64,000 bases of DNA from Pseudolactococcus raffinolactis NBRC 100932 (GCF_001591765.1 NZ_BCVN01000006.1:1-64000), one strand, 5' to 3'; shown: positions 17,965 to 30,429, numbered from the stretch's first letter. The notes: generated by a model from the sequence alone, not told the origin. Translations and numbers: made by a program.

Positions 17965-18900
17965 ATTGATGAATTGACCGATACGGCACAATCAGGTGTA
18001 GGTGAAAGTCATGCGGCAACTTATGATAATAGTAATTATCAAAGTGCCTTTGTTGTTAGTGCAGCTGGGCAAAGTAATTTAGCTTATAATACGACGATTA
18101 ACGGCACAGCCTATACGATTTTGACACCAACAAATTCAAGTACTACTGGGAAAACAGGTGCTCTGGCTTTTAATCAACAGATTGACATGACCAAGGATTG
18201 GACGTTGAATTTTAATTTTGATTTGACACGATTAAACTCTGCCGGTGGTGCTTATTTGGTTTATAATGTCGGTGATTTTATCGGTCTTGTGCTATCACCA
18301 ACTGCACCCAATCAACTGGCAACAGCTGGGGGCAGTAATCAGTATGGTGGTGGCTTAGGGATTAATGGGTTGCCTAACTCATTGACATGGGGCATTGATT
18401 TTTATAATAACAGCAAAGGTCAAGACTCCAACTATGCGAGTTACACACCGGTAGGATTTGGCGACTCCTCAGTTGGGGTCAATCCTGTGGGTGGTCTACT
18501 TTCTGGTAGTAAAACAGGTAACCAAGTCATTGGCTGGCGAAACACTGGAGCTGATGGTCTTTTAGACAGTGCTAATGCGACCAGCGACCAACAACTTGGC
18601 ACGACTGTTTTAAATGGGACAAATGCTGCCACTGGTAATTCCAGCTATCAGTGGAGTGGTTCAGGTGGCGGTCCCAATCTGACGGCACCAGTGACTGCTA
18701 GTTATGTCTATAATGGGGATAATTCTGGTACGATAACAATTCAAGTGACCACAAATTCAACTCAGACTTTTACACGGATTGTCGACCTGACGCATACTTC
18801 CATGTCTCTAGGCATTATGGCGGGTTATGATGGTGGTTATACCCAAATGGGCACGCATGTTACAAGTTTCACATTAGAACTCGGAACAGGGACAACAACG
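17965..18900 (+). other. L-type lectin-like domain of the giant adhesin
   Basis: Residues about 90-400 show the beta-sandwich signature of bacterial L-type lectins: hydrophobic strands MTKDWTLNFNFDL and GDFIGLVLSP, the Gly/Asn-rich GGGLGINGLPNSLTWGIDFYNN, and a final strand TSFTLELGTGT before the first MucBP-type repeat. This domain would bind host or plant glycans. Recognition is by pattern, without a search. Confidence 0.6.
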
Positions 18901-19164
18901 GTCAATTATCTTGACCAAAATAATCAACCTTTGCGAGCTGCGACGTCATTTATCGCCAACACAACGGATACGATCGGGATTACGGGTGGCTCGCCTAATG
19001 CGACAAGTGATACCTATGCTTTTACGGCGCCAAGTTTCCCGGGTTATTCCTTAGTGCCTAATGGGACAACAGATGTGACGGTGGGGTCTGATGAGATCGA
19101 CGATAGTGGGACAACGGTGCCCGGTAATACCATGAACGTGCAATATCAAGGGGATTTTCAGTCA

Positions 19165-22100
19165 GCGCCCTTGACTGCTGTTTCTGATACGCCAAATGTG
19201 CCTGTGCCCATTACCCTGCCAAGTAGTGATGCGACCTATCATGGGGCGTCGAATGAGCCGATTGCGTTTACGTCGACTGATGCGAGTTTGGCGGTAGCGG
19301 GCTATACCTATACGGTTACTGGCCCAGATAATAAGCCTTATGCAACCTTAGCAGCTGCGGTTACGGCCAATCCTGATTTTGATGCGACATCAAATGGCTA
19401 CAATGTGACAAGTGATACGACGCCGCAGCCTTTTGTGGTTCATTATACAGCGAATGCTGTGACGATTAATTATGGGACGGTAACGACAGCGGGCAATGTG
19501 GACACGTCGATGGCGAGCGCACTCAAATCTAGTGATAGTTTGACGCCAACGCAACCGACGATTGGTCAGACTTTGACGTCAAGACTGACAACGGCTGTCA
19601 CGACAGCTCCTGATACGGAAACACCTCAACTACAAGCTAGTAAGGTCATCCCTGATGGTTATCATTTAACGGGTAATGTCTATTGGAGTAAAGACGGTGA
19701 TGCGACGACGGCAGCAGTGCCGACAACTGCATTAACAGCTTCAGATGTAAACAGTAGCGATGATGCGACCTTGCTTTTTGAGATTGCCAAAGATTATCAA
19801 GAAGCAGATGTGACGATTACCTATGAAAACAATGCTCAGCCACCCACAAAACTGACACAAACAGGTTTGACGGCGATAGCTTTAGCTTTGACCTGCTGGG
19901 ATTACCTGCGCAAGGTTATCACTTCATTAGTGGGCAAGCGCCAGACGGTCAGGCGCTGTCCTTACCTTTGGCGTCTATTTCAGGCAATTTTGATGACACC
20001 AATAACTTACAAACTCAAAGTGACGGTACCCCACAAAACTACACCTTGATGGTGACGGCAGATGTCCAGCAGTTAAACGTGAATTATATTTTCCCTGCCG
20101 GTCATAATCTCTCAAGTCAGCTAACCAGTACGGATAAAATGCGCCTTGGGACGACTGGGACGACGTTTAGTGATTTGACAGTGCCTGCGATTGATGGCTA
20201 CACAGCCGTCATTACCTATCCAGATGGTTCGACACAAACGAGCAATACCATCACAGGTATCGTTGCGGATAACACCAGCAATGGTAGCAGTCAAATCGAT
20301 AGTGTACCACAGACGGCAACGGTTAATTACGTTGCCGAAGACCAATCTATCACCGTCAACTACACCAATCCAAATGGTAGCACATCAAGTAGTCAGATTA
20401 CGACCTCGTCAACAGGAGCACCTTATGTGACAGACGGCAGTTATGATGCGGTACCGATTACCCAGATTTCAGGCTATTCATCTTATGTCTCAATCAATGG
20501 CAGTACCCCGCAAGTCATGACGACGGTTCCAGCGGGCTCATTTGGGTCAACGCCGATTGTGATTACGGTGACCTACACCGGCTGGCAAGCACAGGTCAAT
20601 TACTATTCACAACAAGTCGATAGTGATGACCAAGCGATTGGTGCCCTGACTGCTTTACCGGGCAGTTTTGCCAACCAAGTCAGTGGTTCAGGATTTGGCT
20701 TTGATGTTTTGTTTGGCACAACAAGTGAGGTGCAAACCAGCAATTTGCAAACGGTCAATGTGGTACCAGCAGGCTATCACGTCTCAAATTTTTATTGGAG
20801 TGATAAACCGGACGGCACAACACAAGATAAAACACCGCCTTACCATATCAACTGGACTTGGGATAATATGACCAATACAGCAAGCGGTCTCGTGCCCAAT
20901 TACCAAGCCGCCATTGTCTACCAATATACCAAGGATGTCCAACAAGCTGACATCACAGTCACAGGTGCGCCAAGTCGTCAAGGTGTGACCAACGGTCAAA
21001 ATACGCTGACGGATATGAACAACGCCCCCTATACAGGTGTGACGGGAGGCTCACAAGTTGTCAGCGTCCCTCAGATTAATGGGTATCTGGCAACTGTGAC
21101 AGACGCTAAAGGCGATGTTGTCAGTCTGACCAACAGTCAATTTACCATCACCTACGATGCGACTAATAACGGGACAGCGACAACAGATAGCGCACCGCAG
21201 GATTATACCATTACCTATGCACCTAGAAGCGCCAATGTCTTGGTCAACTACACCTATGCGACGGGTACCAATACCAATGTCTCGTCTAGTTTATCAGTCG
21301 ACACAGCCGCTTATACGGCGCCAATCCTACCGCCGAGTGTGACCATTAACACCCAAACGGACGGGACTTATGCCCTCTCTGTGCCAGCCGTTTCAGGCTA
21401 CACTTGGACCATTACCGACAGTAATGGCAACCGCTACACCAGTAGCACCTTGCCGTCTAGCTTTACAAGTAATGGCACCAACATCACCTATACCGTAAGC
21501 TACGCCGCGAGCAACGCCACGCACGTCATTCATTATGACGAAGCGATCTATGATGACACAGGTAAGTACAGCTTCACGACCAATCCTGTCCCAGGTCTCC
21601 CTGCCCAAACCGTGACCGGTGCGATTGGTAGCATTCAAACCTTTGGTGTGACGACTAGCAATATCAACGTCCCAAGTGGTTGGAGCCTCGACCCAATGAA
21701 CGCCGCGCTTTCTAGTCTGACAGGGGATAACGACCTCTTAAATGGTGGTGACACGGCGAAACGCTTGACCTTTGTGCCGGGGACAACGGATTATATCGTG
21801 TATTTGGCGCGTGATATTCAAAGTGTTCAGGTCAACTTCGTTCAAGATCCGAAAAGTACCCCAACCCTCTACCAAGATGGTCGAACATCTGAGACTTATA
21901 GTGTTTCAACAGATAATTTCGCACGACCTGGTTATGATTACACCATCACGGATCCGAGTGGTCAGGTGGTAACAAATATCGAGGGGACTTATGATAATAC
22001 CAGCAACAAAAATGCAAGTAGCCCGATTTATAACACAGGAGATGGCGATACAGCACCGCAAATTTATACGGTAACCTACACGCCACAAACACAAGAGGCA

Positions 22101-25100
22101 ATTCTCAAAACAGATAGTTCAGACCCTGCCAATGCGGGCGGTAAACTCTATCAAACGGCAAAAGGGCCAACGGCTAGCACGATTCAGTTTGACCAATCCG
22201 ATACTGATTTGGTCAGATCTGGCTACAATTACAATGTGACCGTCAGCTATACCAACTCAAATGGTGCTAACGTTTCTGCAAGTTATCCGACATTGGCGCT
22301 AGCCCTAGCAGCCAACGCCACTTACAATAACAACACGGTGACCAGCAGTCAACCCGACACCAATCCGCAGGTCTTCACGGTCAGCTATACGCCAAGTAGT
22401 CAAACGGCGATTTTGCAGACAGATGCGACGGATCCAGCGGGGGCGCAAACAGTCGATACCAGAGATGGGATGACGGCTCAGGCGATTACTTTCCTCAAAA
22501 CGGACAGTGATCTTGCGCGAGCGGGTTATAGCTATCAGGTCAAAGCACCTAATGGCACGAGCTACGCGACACTTACTGATGCCCTAGCTGCAGACGGTAT
22601 CTACGATACCACGCCAAATGGCACCAGCACATCAGATAGTGAACCTCAGACTTATTTGGTCAGCTATACGGCTAACCCGCTGACGGTTCATATCAACTAC
22701 GTCTATGGGGAACCTAAAAATGAAGCAGTGCCACCAAGTGACTTTGCCGACCCGCAAAATGTCCCAAGACAAGCGATTGGTGTGACGAATGGCACGGCTT
22801 ATACAACAGATGTCAACACAACACCAAGCAGCACGCCAATCCCTGTCCCAACGATTTCGGGCTATACGCCAAACGTGACAACGGTCACGCCAAAATTCAC
22901 GGTGGATAGTAATGGCAATCCAACTGAGCCGCTGATTACAGTGGCTTACAGCGCTAGTCCAGATTCTGCAACGATTACCTATGTTGATGAAGCTGGCAAT
23001 TCCCTCACGCCTTATATCGGCACTAATCCAACCAGTCAGAATGGCTACACAGATGGCGTCATTATGACGACTGCCCCTAGTGTATCAGGCTATACGCTGA
23101 AAGGTTTCAAGTATAACGGAGGGAATCTGCAGACTAATCTGGCTGATTTAAATCAGGCGATTTATACGATTAATTCAGATCAGATTGAATTTGTTTATAC
23201 ACCAAATGAGCAAGTCGTGAACATTCACTATCTTTATAGTAGTGATGATAAGTCTCCGAAAGATGGGGAGGTACCATCAGAAGATTTTGGCACGCAAACC
23301 GTGACAAATTCGGTAACTGGTCCATCTAATACAACAGGGGCGTCAATCCTTGTGCCAACGATTCCGGGTTACACAGCAAGCGTTGATCAAGTAACACCTG
23401 ATTTCGCCATCAAAGCAGATGGTAGTGAAAATGGTCAGCTAATCACACCAGATATCAATGTGGCTTACACGGCTAACAACCAAAATGCCACGATTGCCTA
23501 TAAAATTGCCAGTATTGATGCTTCTGGTGAGGTGGATACAAGTAATCTAACAGATGCAAGTTCAAGCCAAATTAATGGGGCACCGACAACCGCAACAGGT
23601 GTGACAGACCAAGCCATTGGTGTGACACCGCCTGAGATTCCGAGTTATACCATTATTTCGCAAACATCAAATGGTAGTAAGGTGCCATCGATTAGCACAG
23701 CAACCTTTAGTGCAACAGGCAATCCGGATCAATTAGAAGTCGTTTATGCGCCAGATCCACAAGTCGTAACGGTGCATTATATCTTCCAGTTGCCAGATGC
23801 CTATAGTGGTACTTATGGCAGTACTGCGATTTCGTTCACTGATGACAATGACGAAGCAGTACCGGGATTGGATAAGGTGACAGTCCATGGTTACAGCAAT
23901 GCGACGAGTCCAAATGTCACGACAGAAGCCCCTCTGCCAACATCAGTTGAGGCAGGCTGGCAAGTAAGTCCTGCGACACAAACGATTGATTGGGCACCCG
24001 GCACTGATGGTAGTCTGGCTAAAAAAGATTATTGGTACTATATCTCACCAGAAACCAGTCAAGTGACCATTCAGTATGCCGCGACGGATGGTTATGACTT
24101 AATGGGACTGATTCATGCCAATAATTTAAGCCCAATTCTATCAAGTCAGGGCGTAGCAGGTTCAACCTTTGCCAATAGTGGAGCGATTGCGATTCCGGGT
24201 TATACTTATGCCAACTATGTCTATAATAGTGCAACAACCAATGCGCCGATGCAACCCAATACGGCAATGCCTTATGTGGCAGGTGCCAATAATCTCACGA
24301 TTAACTATACACCATCAGCGCAAACCGTTGCCATCAATTATGTCTACGATGCCAATGATGGCTCCCCTAAAGATGGGGCTGTCACAACTGCCAATACCAC
24401 AGGCTGGGCGCCAACTGCGGCTCAACTTTCACAAACTAAGGTGTCAAATGCAGCAGGGGATTCCATTACAGTGCCTACAATCTCTGGCTATACGGCAAAT
24501 GTCAGCACGGTCACGCCGAATTTTACCATTAATGCAGATGGTTCATTGGTAACACCGACCATCACAGTAACCTATACGGCAAATCAAAATAACATCGCGA
24601 CCATGTCCTATGTGGATGCGGCTGGCAATGATATTTCGCAGTACGCCAGCACGCCTGTTGCTTTAAATGCGAGTGGCACGACGGATCAGCCGATTCCGAC
24701 AAGCGGTGAAGTTGACATTCCGGGCTATACCTTTGATCATATCGAATATACAACAGCCGCTGGTGTGACTGACCCAAGTGCTAGTTTAGCAAATCTCACA
24801 TTCAGTGGTGGTAGCACAACGCCTGATAAAGTCAAATTTGTTTATACAGCTAATGCGCAACAAGTCACTGTTCACTATTTAAACGCTGATGATCGGCTCG
24901 TGGATCGAACGGTGCCCGGTTTAACACCCGGTGTCATCACGCTAAATGGTGTCAGCAATCAAGCGGCAACAACGACAACGGCACCCAATGCACCAGTTGG
25001 CTATGCCTTGGTTGAAGCAGGTCTGACTAATACCAATACCCAGCCTGTCATGTGGACAACGGTTAACGGTAAACTGGTAACGCCAGATATTTATTTCTAC

Positions 25101-27390
25101 TATCAAGCACAAACGACCCAAGCAACGATTAATTACACGACAACCGCAGGTGGCAGCGACCTCAATGGCAACGTCCCAACAGGGACAGTGACCAGCACCG
25201 TAAAAGGTCAAACCGATGCGACTATTCCAATAAGTGGTGCGGTATCAATTGCTGGCTATACCTTTGATAGCATGTGGGTTAATGGTGTTAAAACTGCTAC
25301 AACAGATAAACCAGTCTTTACGCCAAATGCAACGGTCAGTGGTCAAACAACCATCGAATATCGCTACACGCCAGACACACAAAAAGCAGTCGTTAAATTT
25401 GTTGACGCCTCTGGTAATTCGATCGTGGATAGTAACGGTCAAGCAATTGCAGATGTGCCCCTGACAGGCACAACTGGTGGTGCGATTGATTATAGTGGTT
25501 TAACAGTTAAGTATTCTGGTTACACCCTGACAACAGATGGTCGGACAACAACACCAACTTTTGACAGCAACGACGCCATTGATCAAGTCGTCTATATGAT
25601 ATATGAGCCGCTTGCAGAAAAAGCGCAAATTGTCTACCAAGATAGCGGTGGCAATCCTTTGAAGCCATCGACTGATTTGACAGGTACGTCAAATGGTGTG
25701 ATTGACTATGCGACCATTGACGCCAATATTCCAGGTTATACCTTGATTGATGATGCTAGAACGACAAATAAACGCTACGACACAGATCCAAACAAGGAAC
25801 AGCAAATTGTCTTGAAATACCAAGCTAATCCGCAACAGGTCATCGTTGACTTCAAAATCAGCCGTGATGGCGGTAAAACTTGGACAAATCTAGTGAATCC
25901 AACAACGCTCTCAGGCGTATCGGATGCAACCATTGATTACTCAAAATTGCAAAAGGACTATCCAGGCTACAAGCTGATCGATGAGTCGCAACAAACGGCT
26001 ACATCAAAATTTGATACAGCAGACGGTGTGAATCAGCACGTCAACCTGTATTATGCGCCACTCAAACAAGTCGCTGTACTTCAGACAGATGCGACTGATC
26101 CTGACGTAACGGGCGGCCAAGCCATAATGACAACCACTGATGGCTATTCCTTTGGCACTTTGAGCTTTGCAGAAAATAGTGAACAAATTCTAGTCAGAAA
26201 AGGCTTCACCTACAAGATTTATGGGCCGGATGGTGTCTGGTATGATACCTTAGCCAATGCGCTAGCAGCCAATGCCACATACGATGGTACACCGACAAAT
26301 ACATTTACCATAGATACAACGGTACCACCAATGCAAGCACTGAAAATGGGCAGTAAATCAGGCTTAATGAGAAGCATTGCGCCTACGAATCCAGGCATTG
26401 ACCCTGAGAACCCAGGCTTAATCGCAGGAGATGATGTCCCACAAGTCTTTACTGCAAGCTATACTCCAATGCCAGAAAGCATGGTCGTCCAAACGATCAA
26501 TTACCCTGCTGGCAATAAAGTCTATCCAACCGTAACTGGTTTGACAGGTCTAGATGATAATGGGAATTCGATATTAACTACGTCACCGCTTTATCAAGCG
26601 AGTATGCAGCTATCTCTGGTACCTAAAGTTCCAAACTTTTATAACGTCAATGTTGTTGATACCCAGTTGCAAACAACAGCGTCAGGATTGCCAAATCTAT
26701 CTAGAAACGGCTACACCTATGTGGTTAAATCACCAAATGGTACAGAGTATCAAAGTTTACAGGCAGCAACAAATGACGTCCATGTATTTGATAATGATCC
26801 AAGTAGCAATCAAGTCTTTAATGTCATCTACACTGCACAACTCCAAACCGTCAATGTGATGAGTGACAGCAGTGACCCTAAAGGTGCTCAAATGATTGAA
26901 ACCGCACATGGTCCAAGTAATTCGAATGTGTCACTTAATGCTAATGATTCAAATCTGAAACGTAGTGGTTACATCTATCAAGTTACTGGGCCGGATAGAA
27001 AAGTTTATGATAGTCTGGCTGATGCACTGAAAAATAATCCGACTTATGATGATAATGCCATTCCGACAGATACGGGTATCGATTCAATCCCGCAAAACTT
27101 TACCGTTACCTATAAACCAGTCAAACAAACGGCTAACTTAATCGTTGATGGGAAAACACTTGACACAGTAACAGGCGATAGTGATTCTAAATTGACGTTT
27201 AATAAAACCGATAATGATTTGTATAGATCAGGTTATACTTATAAGGTGACTGCATCAAATGGAGAAGTTTATCAGTCATTGGCTGAAGCGCTCAAAGCTG
27301 TTCCAACTTATGATCATAATGATTTGACCGATGGAACAGATGCGACGCCACAAAATTTCATTGTTGTTTATACGAAAAATAAAGACGATG
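19165..27390 (+). repeat. Degenerate repeat array of the giant adhesin (three repeat types)
   Basis: Type 1, at least seven copies: starts like AILQTDATDPAGAQ, then a [DS]LxRxGYxYxV core, a YxTLxxAL segment and PQxFxVxYT end; copies begin near 19165, 22095, 22395, 26065, 26845 and 27125, among others. Type 2, three copies: VHYxYxxDDxSPKDGAV, ending PTIxGYTxNVxxVTPxF (near 22680, 23212, 24318). Type 3, classical MucBP units: VxFVDxxGNxI with GYTL (near 22970, 24600, 25385, 25618, 25840). Copies are diverged rather than identical, which argues for an old array. Confidence 0.6.
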
Positions 27391-27562
27391 AGGGTCCTTC
27401 AATACCACCTGCTCAAGGTCCTGAAGGGCACGAACTTGGAACTTTTGGTGAAAAAATCAACCAATATGGTCTTCTCGGCGCCATTCTCTTAATGATACCA
27501 ATTTTGATTTTCTTAGGTTTTAAAAAAATGAACAAAAAAAGTTGATGAATAAACACATGAAG

Positions 27563-27591
27563 GACTCACATTAAACTTGTGAGTCTTTTTT
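27563..27591 (+). terminator. Intrinsic terminator of the adhesin gene
   Basis: GACTCACA (27563-27570) and TGTGAGTC (27578-27585) form a perfect eight-base-pair stem with a seven-base loop, then six T. Confidence 0.9.
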
Positions 27592-27610
27592 GTATTAGCA
27601 ACAAGAATTA

Positions 27611-27632
27611 TCTTGACTCATGTTAGTCAAGA
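27611..27632 (+). promoter_or_regulatory. Inverted repeat upstream of trmFO
   Basis: TCTTGACT (27611-27618) and AGTCAAGA (27625-27632) are perfect inverted arms with a six-base loop, about 75 bases upstream of the trmFO -10. It may be an operator; no regulator is recognised. A second small palindrome, CACTAATAGTG, follows near 27651-27661. Confidence 0.4.
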
Positions 27633-27704
27633 TGAGTCAAAAAAAATTAACACTAATAGTGTGATGTAGTTTTGTAGTATTCCCTCAAAAATTTCACTGT
27701 AACA

Positions 27705-27713
27705 TGATATAAT
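27705..27713 (+). promoter_or_regulatory. Extended -10 promoter of trmFO
   Basis: TGATATAAT is a perfect extended -10 element (TG-n-TATAAT) lying 32 bases before the ATG, with an ordinary Shine-Dalgarno (AAAGGAAA) between. No matching -35 is seen. Confidence 0.65.
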
Positions 27714-27745
27714 GGATAGTAATCAACTAAAAAAGGAAATATAAG

Positions 27746-29092
27746 ATGTCTAACCATATTAATGTTATCGGTGCTGGCCTTGCTGGATCAGAAGCAGCCT
27801 ACCAAATTGCTAAACGTGGGATTCCCGTTAAACTCTATGAAATGCGCGGGGTAAAACCAACGCCACAACACAAAACAAGTAACTTTGCTGAGCTTGTGTG
27901 TTCAAACTCTTTACGTGGTGATTCAATCACCAACGCGGTCGGTCTATTGAAAGAAGAGATGCGTCAGCTTGATAGCCTGATCATCAGCTCAGCAGACGAA
28001 ACGCGCGTGCCTGCTGGTGGCGCACTTGCAGTTGATCGCGAAGGTTTTGCTGAACTCGTGACATCAAAGGTGAGCAATCATCCCTTGATTGAGGTCATCA
28101 GAGCAGAGGTGACAGAAATCCCAGATGATGCAATTACAGTCATTGCCTCAGGCCCCTTGACATCTGACGATTTAGCGGCTAAAATCCATGCTTTAAATGA
28201 TGGGGATGGTTTCTATTTCTATGATGCAGCAGCACCGATTGTCGATATCAGTAGCATTGACATGAGTAAAGTGTATCTGAAGTCACGCTATGACAAAGGT
28301 GAGGCCGCTTATCTTAATGCCCCAATGACTAAAGAAGAGTTTCAAGCCTTCCAAGAAGCGCTGGTCGATGCGGAAGTTGCTGAAATTAAGTCTTTTGAGA
28401 AAGAGAAATATTTCGAAGGCTGTATGCCGATTGAGGTTATGGCGGCGCGTGGCTTTAAGACTATGTTGTTTGGCCCGATGAAACCGGTTGGTCTTGAAAA
28501 TCTGAATGAGACCTATACTGTGACCAAACGAGATGGGACAACTTATGAAACAAGTGTCCCTTACGCCGTAGTGCAACTTCGCCAAGATGATGCAGCAGCG
28601 AGTCTCTATAATATCGTTGGTTTCCAAACGCATCTGAAGTGGGGGGAACAAAAACGGATTTTCCGCATGATTCCAGGTCTTGAAAATGCTGAGTTTGTCA
28701 GATATGGCGTGATGCACCGTAACTCTTATATGGACTCGCCTAATCTTTTGACCCAAACTTTCCAGTCTAAAAAGAAAGATAATCTCTTCTTTGCAGGTCA
28801 AATGACAGGTGTCGAAGGCTATGTTGAGTCAGCGGCTTCAGGTTTGGTGGCAGGAATTAACGCCGCTAAATTGTTCAAAGATGCAGCGCCAGTTATTTTC
28901 CCTGAGACGACTGCTATTGGTGCCCTGCCCTACTATGTGACGCACGCTAATAGTAAAAATTTCCAACCCATGAATGTCAACTTTGGGATTATCAAGGAAC
29001 TTGGCGGTGAACGGATTCGCGATAAGAAAGAACGCTATACTGCTATCGCTGAACGTGCCTTGGAAGACTTGTCGGATTACCTAAACGTCTAA
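27746..29092 (+). CDS. trmFO: tRNA (m5U54) methyltransferase, folate/FAD-dependent
   Basis: Forms 5-methyluridine at position 54 of tRNA with methylenetetrahydrofolate as carbon donor and FADH2 as reductant. The protein has 448 residues. It has the FAD motif [12 protein letters not shown] at the N-terminus and both functional cysteines in their family contexts, [10 protein letters not shown] near residue 51 and [11 protein letters not shown] near 226. The C-terminal [14 protein letters not shown] stretch completes the family signature. It has its own extended -10 promoter; a 26-bp palindrome abuts the stop codon. Confidence 0.96.
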   Translation: MSNHINVIGAGLAGSEAAYQIAKRGIPVKLYEMRGVKPTPQHKTSNFAELVCSNSLRGDSITNAVGLLKEEMRQLDSLIISSADETRVPAGGALAVDREGFAELVTSKVSNHPLIEVIRAEVTEIPDDAITVIASGPLTSDDLAAKIHALNDGDGFYFYDAAAPIVDISSIDMSKVYLKSRYDKGEAAYLNAPMTKEEFQAFQEALVDAEVAEIKSFEKEKYFEGCMPIEVMAARGFKTMLFGPMKPVGLENLNETYTVTKRDGTTYETSVPYAVVQLRQDDAAASLYNIVGFQTHLKWGEQKRIFRMIPGLENAEFVRYGVMHRNSYMDSPNLLTQTFQSKKKDNLFFAGQMTGVEGYVESAASGLVAGINAAKLFKDAAPVIFPETTAIGALPYYVTHANSKNFQPMNVNFGIIKELGGERIRDKKERYTAIAERALEDLSDYLNV

Positions 29093-29118
29093 TTTTACAT
29101 CATTATAATTATGTAAAA
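29093..29118. repeat. 26-bp palindromic element, copy 1
   Basis: TTTTACATCA-TTATAA-TTATGTAAAA starts immediately after the trmFO stop codon and pairs 10-6-10 with a single mismatch. It belongs to a family of five in this window (also at 34311, 36340, 44966 and 55615). It may be a terminator-like hairpin or a protein-binding site in front of lysA. Confidence 0.6.
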
Positions 29119-29178
29119 CGGTTATTTAATGAAGACTAGCACCAGATATGAGTTAGAGAGAAGATAAGAGGAGCAACC

Positions 29179-30429
29179 ATGAAAACACCCTTTGTTACAT
29201 CGTCACAACTTGATCAAATTACTGCAACATACCCAACGCCTTTTCACTTATATGATGAAAAAAGCATTCGCGAAAAAGCGCGCGCTGTCAACCAAGCTTT
29301 CAGTTGGAATCCAGGATTTAAGGAATACTTCGCAGTCAAAGCAACACCAACACCAGCCATTCTAAAAATTCTCCAAGAAGAGAACTGTGGGGTTGACTGT
29401 TCCTCAGAAATTGAATTACTAATGTCTCACAAACTTGGGTTTGAAAAGCAAGACATCATGTTTTCATCTAATGATACACCTGCTCAAGAATTCCAGTATG
29501 CTAGAAAACTAGATGCCACAATCAATCTGGATGCCTATGAACATGTCGCTTTCCTGAAAAATGTCACGACCATACCTAAGATAATTTCTTGCCGATATAA
29601 TCCTGGTGGTGTTTTTGCCTTAGGGACAGACATCATGGATAATCCTGAGGAATCAAAATTTGGCATGACTAAAGATCAGTTGATTCAAGCCTTTAAAGAC
29701 TTGAAATCACTTGGCGTGAAAAAATTCGGGATACATTCTTTCTTAGCTTCTAATACGTTGACAAATGACTATTATCCAGTTTTGGCTAAAGAATTGTTTG
29801 AACTGGCAGTGGAAGTGGTCCAAGCGACGGATGTTGACCTTGATTTCATCAACTTATCTGGTGGTATTGGTGTTAACTACAAGCCTGATGAAGTTGAAAA
29901 TGACATCGCTAAAATCGGTGACGGTGTGCGTCAAGCCTATGAAGCAGTGCTGACACCTAATGGTCTCGGTCAAGTCAAAATCTTCACGGAACTCGGGCGT
30001 TTTATGCTCGCCCCTCACGGCCACCTCATCACCAAGGTCATCCACAAAAAACAGACTTACCGTGATTACGTGGGTGTCGATGCCAGTGCTGTCAACCTTT
30101 TAAGACCGGCCATGTATGGCTCATACCATCATATCAGTATCGCAGGTAAGGAAACAGCGCCTCAAACGCACACGTATGATGTCGTTGGCTCACTCTGTGA
30201 AAATAACGATAAATTCGCCAAACAAAGACAGCTGCCTGAGGTCCATGTCGGTGACACACTGGTCATCCATGATACCGGCGCTCATGGCTTTTCGATGGGG
30301 TATCAGTATAACGCCAAACTCCGTTCCGCAGAGATTTTGCTGCAAGAAGATGGCACCACGCGCCAAATTCGGAGAGCGGAGACAGCAGAAGATTATTTTG
30401 CAACTTTATACGGTTTTGATTTTGATTGA
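29179..30429 (+). CDS. lysA: Diaminopimelate decarboxylase
   Basis: PLP enzyme that decarboxylates meso-diaminopimelate to lysine, the last step of the pathway. The 416-residue group IV decarboxylase has the PLP-lysine motif EYFAVKATPTP, the glycine loop LSGGIGVNY, the phosphate-binding ELGRFM and the substrate cysteine in SLCENNDKFA. It belongs to the divergent lactic-acid-bacterial branch with CGVDCSSEIEL after the lysine, so a related decarboxylase activity (for example on another diamino acid) cannot be fully excluded. AGAGGAG precedes the ATG by a normal distance. It stands alone between trmFO and yneF. Confidence 0.82.
   Translation: MKTPFVTSSQLDQITATYPTPFHLYDEKSIREKARAVNQAFSWNPGFKEYFAVKATPTPAILKILQEENCGVDCSSEIELLMSHKLGFEKQDIMFSSNDTPAQEFQYARKLDATINLDAYEHVAFLKNVTTIPKIISCRYNPGGVFALGTDIMDNPEESKFGMTKDQLIQAFKDLKSLGVKKFGIHSFLASNTLTNDYYPVLAKELFELAVEVVQATDVDLDFINLSGGIGVNYKPDEVENDIAKIGDGVRQAYEAVLTPNGLGQVKIFTELGRFMLAPHGHLITKVIHKKQTYRDYVGVDASAVNLLRPAMYGSYHHISIAGKETAPQTHTYDVVGSLCENNDKFAKQRQLPEVHVGDTLVIHDTGAHGFSMGYQYNAKLRSAEILLQEDGTTRQIRRAETAEDYFATLYGFDFD

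Larger units (their letters stand above)
17701..27545 (+). pseudogene. Giant L-type lectin/MucBP surface adhesin, frameshifted
   Basis: Two overlapping reading frames form one gene of about 3,280 codons. The first frame runs 17701-20049 and the second to 27545. The shift lies at 19870-19874 (ACGGC): one more G would read Thr-Gly-Asp-Ser-Phe and restore the frame, so the base-level lesion is a loss of one G. The N-terminus has a degenerate KxYKxGKxW-type export signal (FVLHKVKKRW then a hydrophobic stretch ending LSFAES). A bacterial legume-lectin-like domain follows, then many MucBP-like and related repeats, and a C-terminal hydrophobic span with a KKMNKKS tail. The sortase motif is absent; LGTFGE stands where LPxTGE would be. 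It is richer in G+C than its neighbours. Probably a mucus or glycan-binding adhesin; in its present form only the first 780 or so residues would be made, unanchored. Confidence 0.85.

Noticed and set aside
19850-19990. Programmed ribosomal frameshift as explanation of the adhesin split
   Set aside because: No slippery heptamer or obvious downstream pseudoknot at ACGGCGATAG; loss of a single G explains it more simply.
20668-22094. Tandem DNA repeats in the adhesin considered as a CRISPR-like array
   Set aside because: Repeats are long, diverged and coding in frame; there are no short exact repeats with regular unique spacers.
24169-24552. 127-codon alternative-frame ORF within the adhesin repeats
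   Set aside because: Frame shadow of repetitive Thr/Ser codons; composition is rich in Arg, Pro and Met with no domain.
28283-28801. 172-codon minus-strand ORF inside trmFO
   Set aside because: Antisense to conserved TrmFO sequence; no start signal or recognisable product.
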